DNA of 64,000 bases from UBA8296 sp031581145 (GCA_031581145.1 JAVLBP010000001.1:124001-188000), one strand, 5' to 3'. Shown: positions 8,402-17,436, counted from the stretch's first letter. Translations and numbers: made by a program. The notes: generated by a model from the letters alone, not told the origin.

Positions 8402-8502
8402 TTATCGTAAAGTATTACAGCTTGAGTTCTTATCGTAAAGTATTTCAGCTTGAGTTCTTATCGTAAAGTATTTCAGCTTGAGTACTCATCGTAAAGTATT
8501 AC
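8402..8502. repeat. 28-bp tandem repeat, 3.5 copies, intergenic
   Basis: Units at 8402-8429, 8430-8457, 8458-8485 and a partial degenerate copy from 8486. The unit begins TTATCGTAAAGTATTNCAGC and ends TTGAGTTC. Copies 1-3 differ at only a few positions and abut without spacers, so this is not a CRISPR. The last copy reaches the stop codon of the flavoprotein gene (8501-8499). It fills most of the gap before the exporter gene at 8380. Confidence 0.9.
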
Positions 8503-9587
8503 GAGTTGAATAACTTATTTTCTGCACAGGCAATTCCAGACAAGTAAGCATCCTCAACAGAATTTCCTTGAAAGTAGTCTCCAACGACAGCAAGTGGCGC
8601 TTCGACTCGACCGTTCGTTAAATAGGGTGCTTCAAGGGGGTTTTCACACTCTGCATAACGCCATGCATGAGCCTGAGACCAAAGAGGTGTTTGGATCGAA
8701 TCACCGAGCTGTAAAGATGCCTCATTGAGCAAGTCCGCCTCGATTTGTGGCCATATTTTATCTCGCTTGTTGGTATATACGGCTTGTTCTGCTGCTTTGT
8801 GCGTGGAATGCAATACATATCGAATAGGCTCATTCTCTGTCGAATCACGCCGCTGATCATGTTTGGATGACTCATTCGATATAAGTTGTAACGTCTTTGA
8901 ATTTAAAAATAAGGTTGACCAAGGGGTCGTTAACCTAGAGTCTACGAGCGCCATAACCGTGAATGTGGGCAAATATCTCACAACATCGATTTCTCGAATG
9001 ATTTTGTAGGTGTCAACCTCATCATGGCACGTATTCAATATGCCATATGCCTGAGGAGCAGGTGTTGCAACTATAACAGCATCGGCTTCAACCATATTAC
9101 TGTCACGGAAATTGATCAACCACGGTTTTTTTGTTCGTTGATTCGCAACACCACCATAAAAGGTCAGACCTGATACATGAGCATTTGGATGCACATGAAC
9201 CATTCTTGCCAACTCTTTACCAAGTCGATTCATCCCTTGGGTCGATGTAAACCACTCCTTACCGTTGTGATGTGTAGAGGATAAACTCTCTAAGAAGGGG
9301 AATTTTTTGTTTTCTGTGCCAATTCTAAATGCTTTATCACCCCATGGCTTGACCAGGTCTTTGGCTCGCCAGCGTGTAACCTGTTCGGCGAACGTCTCAC
9401 TTTTCACGGAAAAAAAACCAATTCCGTGATCAAAACGATGTTCCGCTGATTCGTCGGAATACCGTGTGGCCATCCGACCACCCAGACCACGGCTCTTCTC
9501 GAAGACGTGGACTTCATGCCCCTTTTTGGCCAATGCCTGTCCAGCAGAAAGGCCGGCAATACCGGCTCCTATAATCGCTATTTTCAT
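8499..9587 (-). CDS. FAD-dependent oxidoreductase, renalase-like amine-oxidase family
   Basis: 362 residues. The N-terminus carries an FAD-binding Rossmann motif GAGIAGLSAG ending in VHVFEKSRGLGGRMATR; the EKSRGLGGRMATR form is typical of the renalase-like NAD(P)/FAD-dependent group. A C-terminal FAD contact, VVGDYFQGNSVEDAYLSG, is also present. No signal peptide is visible, so it is probably cytoplasmic. The substrate cannot be told from sequence; bacterial renalases oxidise isomeric dihydronicotinamides. It follows the amidohydrolase genes by 38 bases on the same strand. Confidence 0.82.
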   Translation of the reverse strand: MKIAIIGAGIAGLSAGQALAKKGHEVHVFEKSRGLGGRMATRYSDESAEHRFDHGIGFFSVKSETFAEQVTRWRAKDLVKPWGDKAFRIGTENKKFPFLESLSSTHHNGKEWFTSTQGMNRLGKELARMVHVHPNAHVSGLTFYGGVANQRTKKPWLINFRDSNMVEADAVIVATPAPQAYGILNTCHDEVDTYKIIREIDVVRYLPTFTVMALVDSRLTTPWSTLFLNSKTLQLISNESSKHDQRRDSTENEPIRYVLHSTHKAAEQAVYTNKRDKIWPQIEADLLNEASLQLGDSIQTPLWSQAHAWRYAECENPLEAPYLTNGRVEAPLAVVGDYFQGNSVEDAYLSGIACAENKLFNS

Positions 9588-9625
9588 CGCCCAAATGTAA
9601 CACTGCTTCAGACGATAGTAAAGGT

Positions 9626-10960
9626 TTAGTTTGTGACGTCTCGGTCTAAAAACTCATCATTCAACTGGGTATGTCTGCTTACCATAGGGACTCGATACCC
9701 ACGAATAAAAACATCTTTGATGGAAGATGTTGTTTCAAAAGGATCTCCATCTACTAAAATAAGATTTGCATGCTTGCCAACGTCAATCGAGCCTAATTTA
9801 TCATCCACCCCCCATAATTCTGCTGGATTAATCGTGACAGCTTTTAGAGCTTCCTCGATACCCATCCCATACGTTGCCGCGTAACCTGCATGAAACGGGA
9901 GATTTCGGACATTTTCCGTATTAAATGTTGATAAAGAGACATGAACACCCGCATCGGCCATTAAACCAGCATTTTGGTAAGGACGTGCATAATGGTCAGA
10001 GGATCGCGATGGAGTCACTAGAGCCGTTGCAATCACAGGAATATCGGCGGCAGCTATCTCATCAGCGACTCTCCACCCTTCCGAGACTCCCGAGAACACA
10101 AAGGATAGATCATCTTGATGAGTAGCCCATTCCAAGGCTGCAACGATATCTTTCTCACGATTCACACGTACAACCAGCCGCGCTTCTTGTGTGAATAAAT
10201 ATCTCATGGCCTCCATTTTTGCATTCACGTCTGGTTGTTCATCCAATTCTCCTGACTCGACCGTTTGCCACATCTTATGGTAGGCTCTCGCATCATCAAA
10301 TAGTTCATCTATCTGATCCACTGCTTCATTGTAATCATCTTGAATCTCCTTTTCTGAGCGGCTATCCCACCAGCCTCGTTTACTAGATGAGGGCCAGTTT
10401 AGATAGATACCTGCTCTTTGGTCTATGGACATCGCTTCTGGTGTGTAGCCATAAAGATCGATTAACGAACCTGTTCCCGATACAAGCCCACTCACAGGGG
10501 CGGCAATAACGTTCGTGACACCATCCACACGCGTCACGGGGATACTGACAGAGCCTGGGTTTACCGCAGTTTGTGCAATCATTTCTGGATTCACAGACCC
10601 AACCTCAGCTGCATCAATAGTCACAGCGACCGCGCCAATTTCATTGAGTCCTAATTGTGTTTCAGAATCAATAAAGCCTGGATACAAACGATGACCTGAG
10701 CCATCAATGCGGGAGACATCACCGCTCAAATCTGGTTTTACATTCGAGCCAACGTGCTCGATGATGCCATCTTTTACGACAACCACACCTCCTTCTATCA
10801 CATCAGAGGTTACTGGATAGATATCTACATTCTCTATAATAAACGAGCCATACTCTGGCTTCTCCGTGATTTGAGCGTGAGCCGTTGCGAGTCCGAGCCA
10901 AAGGGAGAGCGCAATCACCCATCCACTCAAGCTACGTAAGGGTAAATTCTTCTGATTCAT
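9626..10960 (-). CDS. Secreted amidohydrolase-family protein lacking the HxH motif
   Basis: 444 residues from the ATG at 10960; a TTG six codons earlier is less likely. The N-terminus is a signal peptide ending near THAQ|. The fold follows the imidazolonepropionase-like amidohydrolases: an N-terminal beta-sandwich strand (FIIENVDIYPVTS), LYPGFIDSETQLGLNEIG where the family has PGxIDxHxH, and a C-terminal EALKAVTINPAELWGVDDKL with the HANLILVDGDPFE ending. The two metal-binding His are absent. It is the third of three consecutive homologous genes, 23 bases after the second. It may be catalytically inactive or structural. Confidence 0.8.
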   Translation of the reverse strand: MNQKNLPLRSLSGWVIALSLWLGLATAHAQITEKPEYGSFIIENVDIYPVTSDVIEGGVVVVKDGIIEHVGSNVKPDLSGDVSRIDGSGHRLYPGFIDSETQLGLNEIGAVAVTIDAAEVGSVNPEMIAQTAVNPGSVSIPVTRVDGVTNVIAAPVSGLVSGTGSLIDLYGYTPEAMSIDQRAGIYLNWPSSSKRGWWDSRSEKEIQDDYNEAVDQIDELFDDARAYHKMWQTVESGELDEQPDVNAKMEAMRYLFTQEARLVVRVNREKDIVAALEWATHQDDLSFVFSGVSEGWRVADEIAAADIPVIATALVTPSRSSDHYARPYQNAGLMADAGVHVSLSTFNTENVRNLPFHAGYAATYGMGIEEALKAVTINPAELWGVDDKLGSIDVGKHANLILVDGDPFETTSSIKDVFIRGYRVPMVSRHTQLNDEFLDRDVTN

Positions 10961-10983
10961 AGTCTTTTTTCTCAAATGAGTGA

Positions 10984-12438
10984 TTAATAATTGTGAGATT
11001 GCTCAGATTGATGTCCAGATTCAAAAAGTTTGAATGCATCCTCCATACAGGCATCATCTTGACGGCCACGTATAGATTCAGAAACTTCTGACTGGAGATC
11101 ATCAAATGACTGATCATGACTAATAGCTCTATCTAAGCGTGCATCTGGGGCATCTGTTTTACGGTTAAAAAGTACTTGCCCATCGACCAGAGTCATTTCA
11201 TTCACCGCGTAGATGCTAAGTGGATCAGCAGACCAGATACTTACATCTCCATGTTTACCAACCTCAAGAGATCCTACATACTCATCAATGCCAAGCTGTT
11301 TAGCTGGATTTATGGTAATCATCTTCAAAGCATCATTTTCTGAGATCCCTCCATAACGAACGACTTTGGCTGCTTCATGATTTAAATGGCGAATAAGCTC
11401 ATTACTATCGGAGTTAATCGACGTATTTACACCATTTTCGTGCAAAATGGCCGCATTATAAGCGGTTGAGTAGTAGACTTCGAATTTATAGGCCCACCAA
11501 TCCGAGAAGACAGAGGCATTTGCACCCGCTTCGGCAAGTTCGGGAGCCACTTTGAACCCTTCATTAGCATGCTGAAAGGTGTAATTCTCCACACCATAAT
11601 CCTTGAATACGTTAACAAGCATCATAATCTCATCTGCTCGATAACTATGACAATGAACGAGAATATCACCTTCTATGATATCTGAAATCACTTCGAGTCG
11701 AAGATTCTTAGCCACAGGCACCGGTAGGGCTACACGATTGGGTCGTCGCTCGTGAGCCGCTTTCTGTTCCAAATAGGTTTCTCTTTTGCGATCATATTCA
11801 ATGGCATCATCAAAGATATCACGTATCACACGCTCAACGCCCATTCTTGTTCTGGGTTGAACCCCTGTACCCTGACCATGGACACGCGTTGGATTCTCAC
11901 CAAGAGCGAATTTGATGGTTTGAGGAGCCTCTTGAAACTGTAAACCAAACTGATCAGCGCCATATCGAAGTTTCAACGTCGCATTTCGTGCCCCGATGAC
12001 ATTGGCTGACCCATGCATAAGATTTATGGACGTGACCCCTCCTGCAAGAGCATGATATATGGCGACATCATTGGGATCAATCGATTCCTTGATGGTGATT
12101 TCAGATGTTACTGGAGATGTTGCCTCATTGGTTGAGACAGTATTCAGGTGGGAGTGCGCATCAACAATGCCAGGCATGACAACCTTGTCTGTGGCATCAA
12201 TGACAGGCGTGTTAGTAGGAACTGAGAGATCTTGACCAATCTCTTGGATGATACCATTGACGATGTACACATCTGTGTTGGGCAAGTCACCCTGTGTAAT
12301 GGTTTTTACAAGTCCATTTTTGATTAATACCGATTGAGGTCCATCATACGTTGTTGGTTGTGCAAGCACAGACGTGAAAGACAGCAAAAACAAAGCCGTC
12401 AGCAGACCTTTAAGCGTGGTTAAGTTTTGTGTAGTCAT
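10984..12438 (-). CDS. Secreted amidohydrolase with intact metal motif
   Basis: 484 residues with an N-terminal signal peptide (cleavage likely after SVLAQ). The metal-dependent amidohydrolase pattern is complete: PGIVDAHSHLN (HxH), further His in VHCHSYRADE and FQHANEG, an SINSDSNE Asp segment and a C-terminal KMITINPAKQLGIDEYVGSL. Related enzymes hydrolyse cyclic amides, dipeptides or similar C-N bonds; the substrate here is unknown. The C-terminal 50 or so residues after the sandwich (MEDAFKLFESGH) are unusual and Ser/Asp/Glu-rich. It is the middle gene of a three-gene run, 9 bases after the first. Confidence 0.86.
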   Translation of the reverse strand: MTTQNLTTLKGLLTALFLLSFTSVLAQPTTYDGPQSVLIKNGLVKTITQGDLPNTDVYIVNGIIQEIGQDLSVPTNTPVIDATDKVVMPGIVDAHSHLNTVSTNEATSPVTSEITIKESIDPNDVAIYHALAGGVTSINLMHGSANVIGARNATLKLRYGADQFGLQFQEAPQTIKFALGENPTRVHGQGTGVQPRTRMGVERVIRDIFDDAIEYDRKRETYLEQKAAHERRPNRVALPVPVAKNLRLEVISDIIEGDILVHCHSYRADEIMMLVNVFKDYGVENYTFQHANEGFKVAPELAEAGANASVFSDWWAYKFEVYYSTAYNAAILHENGVNTSINSDSNELIRHLNHEAAKVVRYGGISENDALKMITINPAKQLGIDEYVGSLEVGKHGDVSIWSADPLSIYAVNEMTLVDGQVLFNRKTDAPDARLDRAISHDQSFDDLQSEVSESIRGRQDDACMEDAFKLFESGHQSEQSHNY

Positions 12439-12447
12439 GAGAATTCC

Positions 12448-13896
12448 TTAGTCGTTGTCAATCGTTATTACGTGGCCGTTGGACACTGTAAAGAGTCGTG
12501 TAGCATCCTCACTCAACCAATCTTGGCCATTGATCACGATCATGTTGGCCACACTGCCCTCGGTGAGCGTGCCAAGTCGCTCGATCCCAAGAATCATTGC
12601 TGTATTGCTAGATAGAATATTGAGTAATTCTTGAGATGTCACTTCTCCCTCTTCATGATAGAATCGGAGAGCCTCAAAGAAATCCTTGTCATTTCCATTA
12701 TATCCATGAACACCGATCATTAACCCAGCATCCAACATGGTTCGTAAGGCTCCTTTTTTGGCTTCCCAGGCAGAGGCCTGACGAGCTCTGAATGCTTGCT
12801 CTTCTTCTGAGAGTTCCTCATCAGGCTCCTGCTCACTCTCTGAGTTAGATTCATCGGTGGCAGCATCATCAGCATTATCGGCGGCAACTGATTCGTTTGC
12901 GGTGTTTTCTACAGGTTCTGTCTCTTCTGTCTCTTTTTGAATCCAATCTGGGGCTTCTGGTTTCTCAAATCGGAAAAGGACGGGCGTTGCAGATTGAACA
13001 AGTTTCGGTGCGATAGGAGACAAATCCGCATCAGTGGCAAAGATTACAGGGAAATCAAACTCATCGGCAAGCATCAACACTCGCTCAGCATCTTCAGGGC
13101 TTTCCACCGATGCCATTAGTGGTTTTTCCCCATTCAGCAGTGGAAATAGAGACTCTAGGACAGCATCTCTTTGAGGCGTCTCCATCTGTTCTGCTCCAGG
13201 ACCTTCGACATAGTTAATGTGTTGTTGCAAAGCCTCAGCGTCATACAATAGCTGCTTGAAACGAGCCATAATGGCCATATCTGTGGCTGGATAGGCTCTT
13301 CCCCCCGCTCCTTCAAATTGGAATACAAACCCAAGAGCTGATTCATACAGAGGCGATTCAAATCCAGAAAACGTTTCTTCGGCTTGAGTAAAAAACAGAC
13401 TGCTCTGGCCTGGCATCATTCTTCCTGGATGGGAACTGTTAATGGCCCCAAATCCTGCTGACTGATGAGCGGCCACTGAAGAATGGGACACATCAAATTC
13501 AGACTCAGGAAGTCTGTGAGGTTGAATGCCTGCGCGATCATACGTTGGGTCGGAAGGTCTATCGGGGGTTCCATAAGAAGATGGGTCTTCGGCATCAGGC
13601 AACCCTGAATGGTTCAGCCCATCAATAAAAGCTGGGACGATAAGCAGTGAGTCCCCCTCAACCAATATTCTAGCACTGCTTGGCAGAGTCTCACTGCTAG
13701 ACACACGTCGTATGATCCCCTCGGCCCAGTGGATGGTTTGATCGGATTTGATTGTGCCATCGGATTGAATCACATTAACTCCCTGCACTCCATAAGAAGG
13801 AAGGGTCGTTTGAGCAGTCGCTGTGAGTGCGCTTCCAAGGAAAAGGATCATCCAAAAACACAAGGATGCCTCACCCATTCTATCATTACGTTTCAT
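12448..13896 (-). CDS. Secreted amidohydrolase-like protein with acidic insert, HxH lost
   Basis: 482 residues from the ATG at 13896 (MKRNDRMGEAS), which gives a clear signal peptide ending ALTATAQ; the longer upstream extension has no support. The body is amidohydrolase-like (VPAFIDGLNHSGLPDAED, then ILSSNTAMILGIERLGTLTE and a VANMIVINGQDW ending), but the first metal motif HxH reads LNHSG. A very acidic Glu/Asp/Ala/Ser-rich insert occupies roughly residues 310-370. It heads the run of three amidohydrolase-type genes. Function is not recognised; it may be a non-catalytic partner. Confidence 0.76.
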   Translation of the reverse strand: MKRNDRMGEASLCFWMILFLGSALTATAQTTLPSYGVQGVNVIQSDGTIKSDQTIHWAEGIIRRVSSSETLPSSARILVEGDSLLIVPAFIDGLNHSGLPDAEDPSSYGTPDRPSDPTYDRAGIQPHRLPESEFDVSHSSVAAHQSAGFGAINSSHPGRMMPGQSSLFFTQAEETFSGFESPLYESALGFVFQFEGAGGRAYPATDMAIMARFKQLLYDAEALQQHINYVEGPGAEQMETPQRDAVLESLFPLLNGEKPLMASVESPEDAERVLMLADEFDFPVIFATDADLSPIAPKLVQSATPVLFRFEKPEAPDWIQKETEETEPVENTANESVAADNADDAATDESNSESEQEPDEELSEEEQAFRARQASAWEAKKGALRTMLDAGLMIGVHGYNGNDKDFFEALRFYHEEGEVTSQELLNILSSNTAMILGIERLGTLTEGSVANMIVINGQDWLSEDATRLFTVSNGHVITIDND

Positions 13897-14059
13897 TTGC
13901 GTACGTTCAAGGATGAAGTTTTGATTGAGAAATTTTAAATAACAAACATTCTGGCTCAAAACAAAGATTATTCCAGCCTGACGACCGAACAAAATGAAAA
14001 TGATGTTTTAAACGTTATAGTCATCCACATGATGGCTAACAGCAACGCTAGACGTGCTC

Positions 14060-15460
14060 ATGAAACAAATATCACTTGTACTCTTCTCCCTTTTAACCAC
14101 GACCTCAATCTATGGCCAACAAAGTTCCATGGAGGGTCCCATGGAAGGTAGGGCTAGCGCCAACAAACTTGAGAAGACCCAAATACCCCACTTTGAAGAA
14201 TTTGTCTTGTCTTCAGAGGAGTCAGGAACCCAGCTTGGGGTCCTTATGTCTATCCCGTATAGTCAACTCGACTTTCAGTGGTCTTCCGACAGAAGCCTTT
14301 ATATAGCTGATGCTGAGCTAGTTTTTGGGCTTGTTAGTGCAGAGTCCATCTCGTCGCTTGGTGATCAATCTGAGACTAATCTGAGACGATGGTGGAGCAA
14401 CCGAAAAGAGTCAAATGAAGACCTACTAAACAGATTAGAAGACTCACCTATTGACACAACCTTCACAATCACCCTAACCACGAATAGTTTAGAAAGGATT
14501 CAAGATAGTGTACACACACAAGGGATCGTATGGACTCTACCTAATACCTATTTTAATGATTCGTATGGCGTTAGGGCCATGCTTTACTCAGGAAACAAGC
14601 AACGTCCTATGCGATCGAGACCAAAAACACTCTCGGCAAACCGCTCGATCGTCTATCCTGTCGTTGAGCAAGATCAACTGTATTGTGCTCAGTCCATTAG
14701 AGCTGCCCTTGCCTACAATACAAATGCAAAACTTCTTTGGTTAAAATCGTCGACGATGGAAACTGGAAATGAACGGGCTGAGGCGCAGTTTTTTAGTGCC
14801 TCAGAGGTTTCAATGTCCGACAAAGACAACCAAAGCCCATCTGCTCAACGTTTACTCCCATCTCTCGACGTGGTTGCCCACCCCACATCCATCATAGATG
14901 AAAAAGCCTTTAGTTCGGGGCAACTTTGTGTGCCGAAACAAGATCAATGGGTTTCTGCAACATTTGATGGTACGTTGCTTCCAAATGAGACACTTGTAAT
15001 ACGCATAGCAGATGAAAGATTTATATGGCAAAGCATCTGGGAGAATATGCCAAGAAGTCTTCGCAACATTGATATCGCCATTCAGGCCCTAAAATTCATT
15101 GAGGAAGAAGGGATTGTTAATGATATGATGGATGGCTCAACTTCAGACAAGAAAACCTCCTTTTTTGACTATTGGACACCCAAAGATCCTACTGACGACT
15201 CCCATTATAATGAGCTCATGGTTGAGTTTTATCGACGTGTTGACCAAGCAGCTCAAGAATTTAGTAGTCCTTCCCTTGAGCTATTGGAGTCTGATCAAGC
15301 GAAAGTCTTTATTCGATACGGTGAGCCCGATTCAAAAACACGCGAGTTTCCACCCGATGGGAACACCCAAGAAATCTGGCGTTACGGACAAATAGAATTT
15401 CTTTTTGAGGCATCCTCTGGGTTTGGTGACTTTGTCTTGGTATCACCCAGGTCGCTTTAA
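14060..15460 (+). CDS. GWxTD domain-containing protein
   Basis: 466 residues from the ATG at 14060, which starts a signal peptide (MKQISLVLFSLLTTTSIYGQ). The C-terminal about 110 residues match the GWxTD domain: FFDYWTPKDPTDDSHYNELM, EFYRRVDQAAQEFSS, then KVFIRYGEPDSKTREFP and EIWRYGQIEFLFE. The name-giving GWxTD tetrad is degenerate (LLESD). The N-terminal 350 residues are beta-rich and not recognised. The domain is common in Rhodothermia, Balneolales and related groups; its role is unknown. It diverges from the amidohydrolase run and precedes pdxA by 38 bases. Confidence 0.78.
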   Translation: MKQISLVLFSLLTTTSIYGQQSSMEGPMEGRASANKLEKTQIPHFEEFVLSSEESGTQLGVLMSIPYSQLDFQWSSDRSLYIADAELVFGLVSAESISSLGDQSETNLRRWWSNRKESNEDLLNRLEDSPIDTTFTITLTTNSLERIQDSVHTQGIVWTLPNTYFNDSYGVRAMLYSGNKQRPMRSRPKTLSANRSIVYPVVEQDQLYCAQSIRAALAYNTNAKLLWLKSSTMETGNERAEAQFFSASEVSMSDKDNQSPSAQRLLPSLDVVAHPTSIIDEKAFSSGQLCVPKQDQWVSATFDGTLLPNETLVIRIADERFIWQSIWENMPRSLRNIDIAIQALKFIEEEGIVNDMMDGSTSDKKTSFFDYWTPKDPTDDSHYNELMVEFYRRVDQAAQEFSSPSLELLESDQAKVFIRYGEPDSKTREFPPDGNTQEIWRYGQIEFLFEASSGFGDFVLVSPRSL

Positions 15461-15498
15461 GGGTTGGGTAGAATGAACAACACCATTGAGGATGCATC

Positions 15499-16557
15499 GT
15501 GAATGAGGTTCCATGGATAGCCGTCACGCTAGGTGACCCTCTTGGTGTTGGACCAGAAGTGACGCTGAAGGCCCTAGAAACTGTACTTGAGCAATCATCG
15601 GGTGACGAATTGGTTCATCCACCTATCGTACTTTATGGGTTGAAAGCACATTTTGAACATTACCCCGCCGTTAAGTTTCTAGCAGACAAATTATTTCGGG
15701 AGTATTCCATTCAGACCATTCATTCCATTGAAGAGGTAGAATTCCGTCTTCAGGATCGTCCGGCTCTATACTTTTTAGAGGTTCCGCAGGGTGCAAAAGC
15801 CCCTAATCCATACCGTTTGGCAGGCATTGCGGCAAAGGCGTCTCTAAAAAAAGCTGTGGATGATTGTAAAGTCTATCCACATGGATCTTTAGTGACAGCT
15901 CCTATCTCAAAAGAACGAATGGGCGCTATTGGGTTTGAATATGGAGGACATACAGAGTATTTGGCAAAACGGTTTGATGTTGCTGACGTTCGCATGATTA
16001 TGGAGAGTGAGGCTATGGATGTATTGTTACAGTCTCTTCACATCCCCGTTGAAGACGTCGAAAAGTTTTGCAACGAGGAGATGTTCTCTACGACATTAAA
16101 CCTTTTAAAGCGTGACAAGCATGGCGCAGTGGAGGCCAATGGTAGTGTGCGTGTGGCAATGCTTGCCCTCAATCCACATGCAGGGGATGGTGGACACATA
16201 TCGTCGTTCGAAAAAAATGTGATGGCGCCTTGGATCGAAGCTACTCAAACGTCGTCCAGCGCTATGCGCATTGAGGGCCCATTCGCTGCAGACGGTTTTT
16301 TTGCGCAACAGCGGATGAACCAATACGATATCGTTTGGGCCATGTATCATGATCAAGGGCTCATTCCCTTCAAAATGTTATCCGGTTCAACAGGTGGGAT
16401 CAACCGAACTATAGGGCTCCCCATTCTTCGAGTTTCTCCGGATCATGGCACAGCCGATGATATCGCAGGGCGTGACAAAGCGAGTCCTACGTCGATGACT
16501 CGAGCGATCGAGCGTTGTCTACGGTGGGCATCCATGACACAGCAAACTGAACAGTGA
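15499..16557 (+). CDS. pdxA: 4-hydroxythreonine-4-phosphate dehydrogenase
   Basis: 352 residues. It oxidises 4-phosphohydroxy-threonine in DXP-dependent pyridoxal phosphate synthesis. Motifs include VTLGDPLGVGPEV at the N-terminus, TAPISKERMGAIGFEYGGHT, LNPHAGDGGHI (metal His), and AMYHDQGLIPFKML with GINRTIGLPILRVSPDHGT near the C-terminus. The start is a GTG preceded at six bases by GAGGA; nearby ATGs are out of frame. The stop codon lies inside the first copy of a 14-bp tandem duplication. Confidence 0.95.
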   Translation: MNEVPWIAVTLGDPLGVGPEVTLKALETVLEQSSGDELVHPPIVLYGLKAHFEHYPAVKFLADKLFREYSIQTIHSIEEVEFRLQDRPALYFLEVPQGAKAPNPYRLAGIAAKASLKKAVDDCKVYPHGSLVTAPISKERMGAIGFEYGGHTEYLAKRFDVADVRMIMESEAMDVLLQSLHIPVEDVEKFCNEEMFSTTLNLLKRDKHGAVEANGSVRVAMLALNPHAGDGGHISSFEKNVMAPWIEATQTSSSAMRIEGPFAADGFFAQQRMNQYDIVWAMYHDQGLIPFKMLSGSTGGINRTIGLPILRVSPDHGTADDIAGRDKASPTSMTRAIERCLRWASMTQQTEQ

Positions 16558-16574
16558 AGGCTGAACAGTGAAGG
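16547..16574. repeat. Perfect 14-bp tandem duplication across the pdxA stop codon
   Basis: CTGAACAGTGAAGG occurs at 16547-16560 and again at 16561-16574 with no spacer. The first copy contains the last codons and TGA stop of pdxA. A further partial echo (GTGAGCAGTG) follows. Confidence 0.9.
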
Positions 16575-16632
16575 CAGCAACGAAGTGAGCAGTGATTATC
16601 GTAAAGAGATTGAGTAAATTGTCGTAGGTATT

Positions 16633-16707
16633 ACTGGGTATGAACTCTGGTAGAATAACTGGGTATGCACCCAAGTAGAATGACTGGGTATGAACCCAGG
16701 CAAAGAA
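16633..16707. repeat. 25-bp tandem repeat, 3 copies, before ftsE
   Basis: Units start ACTGGGTATG at 16633, 16658 and 16683. The variable part reads AACTCTGGTAGAATA, CACCCAAGTAGAATG and AACCCAGGCAAAG. The array ends 18 bases before the ftsE start, within its likely untranslated leader. The sequence just before it (TCGTAGGTATTAC at 16622) resembles the unit at 8402-8502. Confidence 0.88.
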
Positions 16708-16725
16708 CACGCCGCACTGTAACAC

Positions 16726-17436
16726 ATGACGAAAGCGTTGAATCCTGTTCTAGAGCTTGATCAAGTCTCTTTATCATACCAAGGCAAGCCTGTCTTGGCT
16801 GAGTGTTCCATGTCGCTTCTTACGGGTGATTTTTGTTATCTACTAGGCCCTACAGGATCGGGAAAGAGCTCCATCTTAAAACTTTTTTACCGAGCGGTAA
16901 ATCCCACCAAAGGGGATGTTAGACTCCATGGTAAGACGATTCAAACGTTGCCAAACCGTAAAACACCGTATATCAGAAGACAGATCGGTGTAGTATTTCA
17001 AGACTTTCAACTTTTACAAGACCGAAACGTCTTCGAAAACATTGCCTTTGCGCTACGTGTTACAGGAACTCCTTCAGCAAAAATTGAACAACGTGTAAAG
17101 CATCTGCTTGACCTTGTTGGACTCTCTCACAAAAAAAAGGAGCCTATCCATGTTTTATCAGGTGGTGAGCAACAAAGGATTTCCATTGCAAGAGCTCTAG
17201 CCAATGCACCTGATGTTTTACTCGCTGATGAACCTACGGGAAATTTAGACCCTGGCGCGTCAACGACCATTATGGAGTTGCTTCATCAAATTAATCGTGA
17301 GCAGCAAGTGACGGTTTTAATGGTCACTCATAATCACTCTATGGTGAAGCGATTTCCTGGAAAGAGACTTGAATTGAAAGATGGCACGCTTTATGACCCA
17401 AGTGTGACACCAACCCACAGGCTATCCAGTATATAA
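16726..17436 (+). CDS. ftsE: Cell-division ABC transporter ATP-binding protein FtsE
   Basis: 236 residues, a single cytoplasmic ABC ATPase. Walker A GPTGSGKSS, the FtsE-type Q-loop IGVVFQDFQLLQDRNVFENI, signature LSGGEQQR and Walker B VLLADEPTGNLDP with VTHNHSMV are present. FtsE pairs with the membrane protein FtsX to regulate septal peptidoglycan hydrolases. No ftsX is adjacent, as is common in this phylum. A LolD-type ATPase is the main alternative, but the FQDFQLL form favours FtsE. Confidence 0.82.
   Translation: MTKALNPVLELDQVSLSYQGKPVLAECSMSLLTGDFCYLLGPTGSGKSSILKLFYRAVNPTKGDVRLHGKTIQTLPNRKTPYIRRQIGVVFQDFQLLQDRNVFENIAFALRVTGTPSAKIEQRVKHLLDLVGLSHKKKEPIHVLSGGEQQRISIARALANAPDVLLADEPTGNLDPGASTTIMELLHQINREQQVTVLMVTHNHSMVKRFPGKRLELKDGTLYDPSVTPTHRLSSI

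Noticed and set aside
8402..8502. CRISPR array
   Set aside because: Units abut directly with no unique spacers, only 3.5 copies, and no cas genes are present.
16633..16707. CRISPR or iteron origin
   Set aside because: Three 25-bp units with no spacers and no replication gene nearby.
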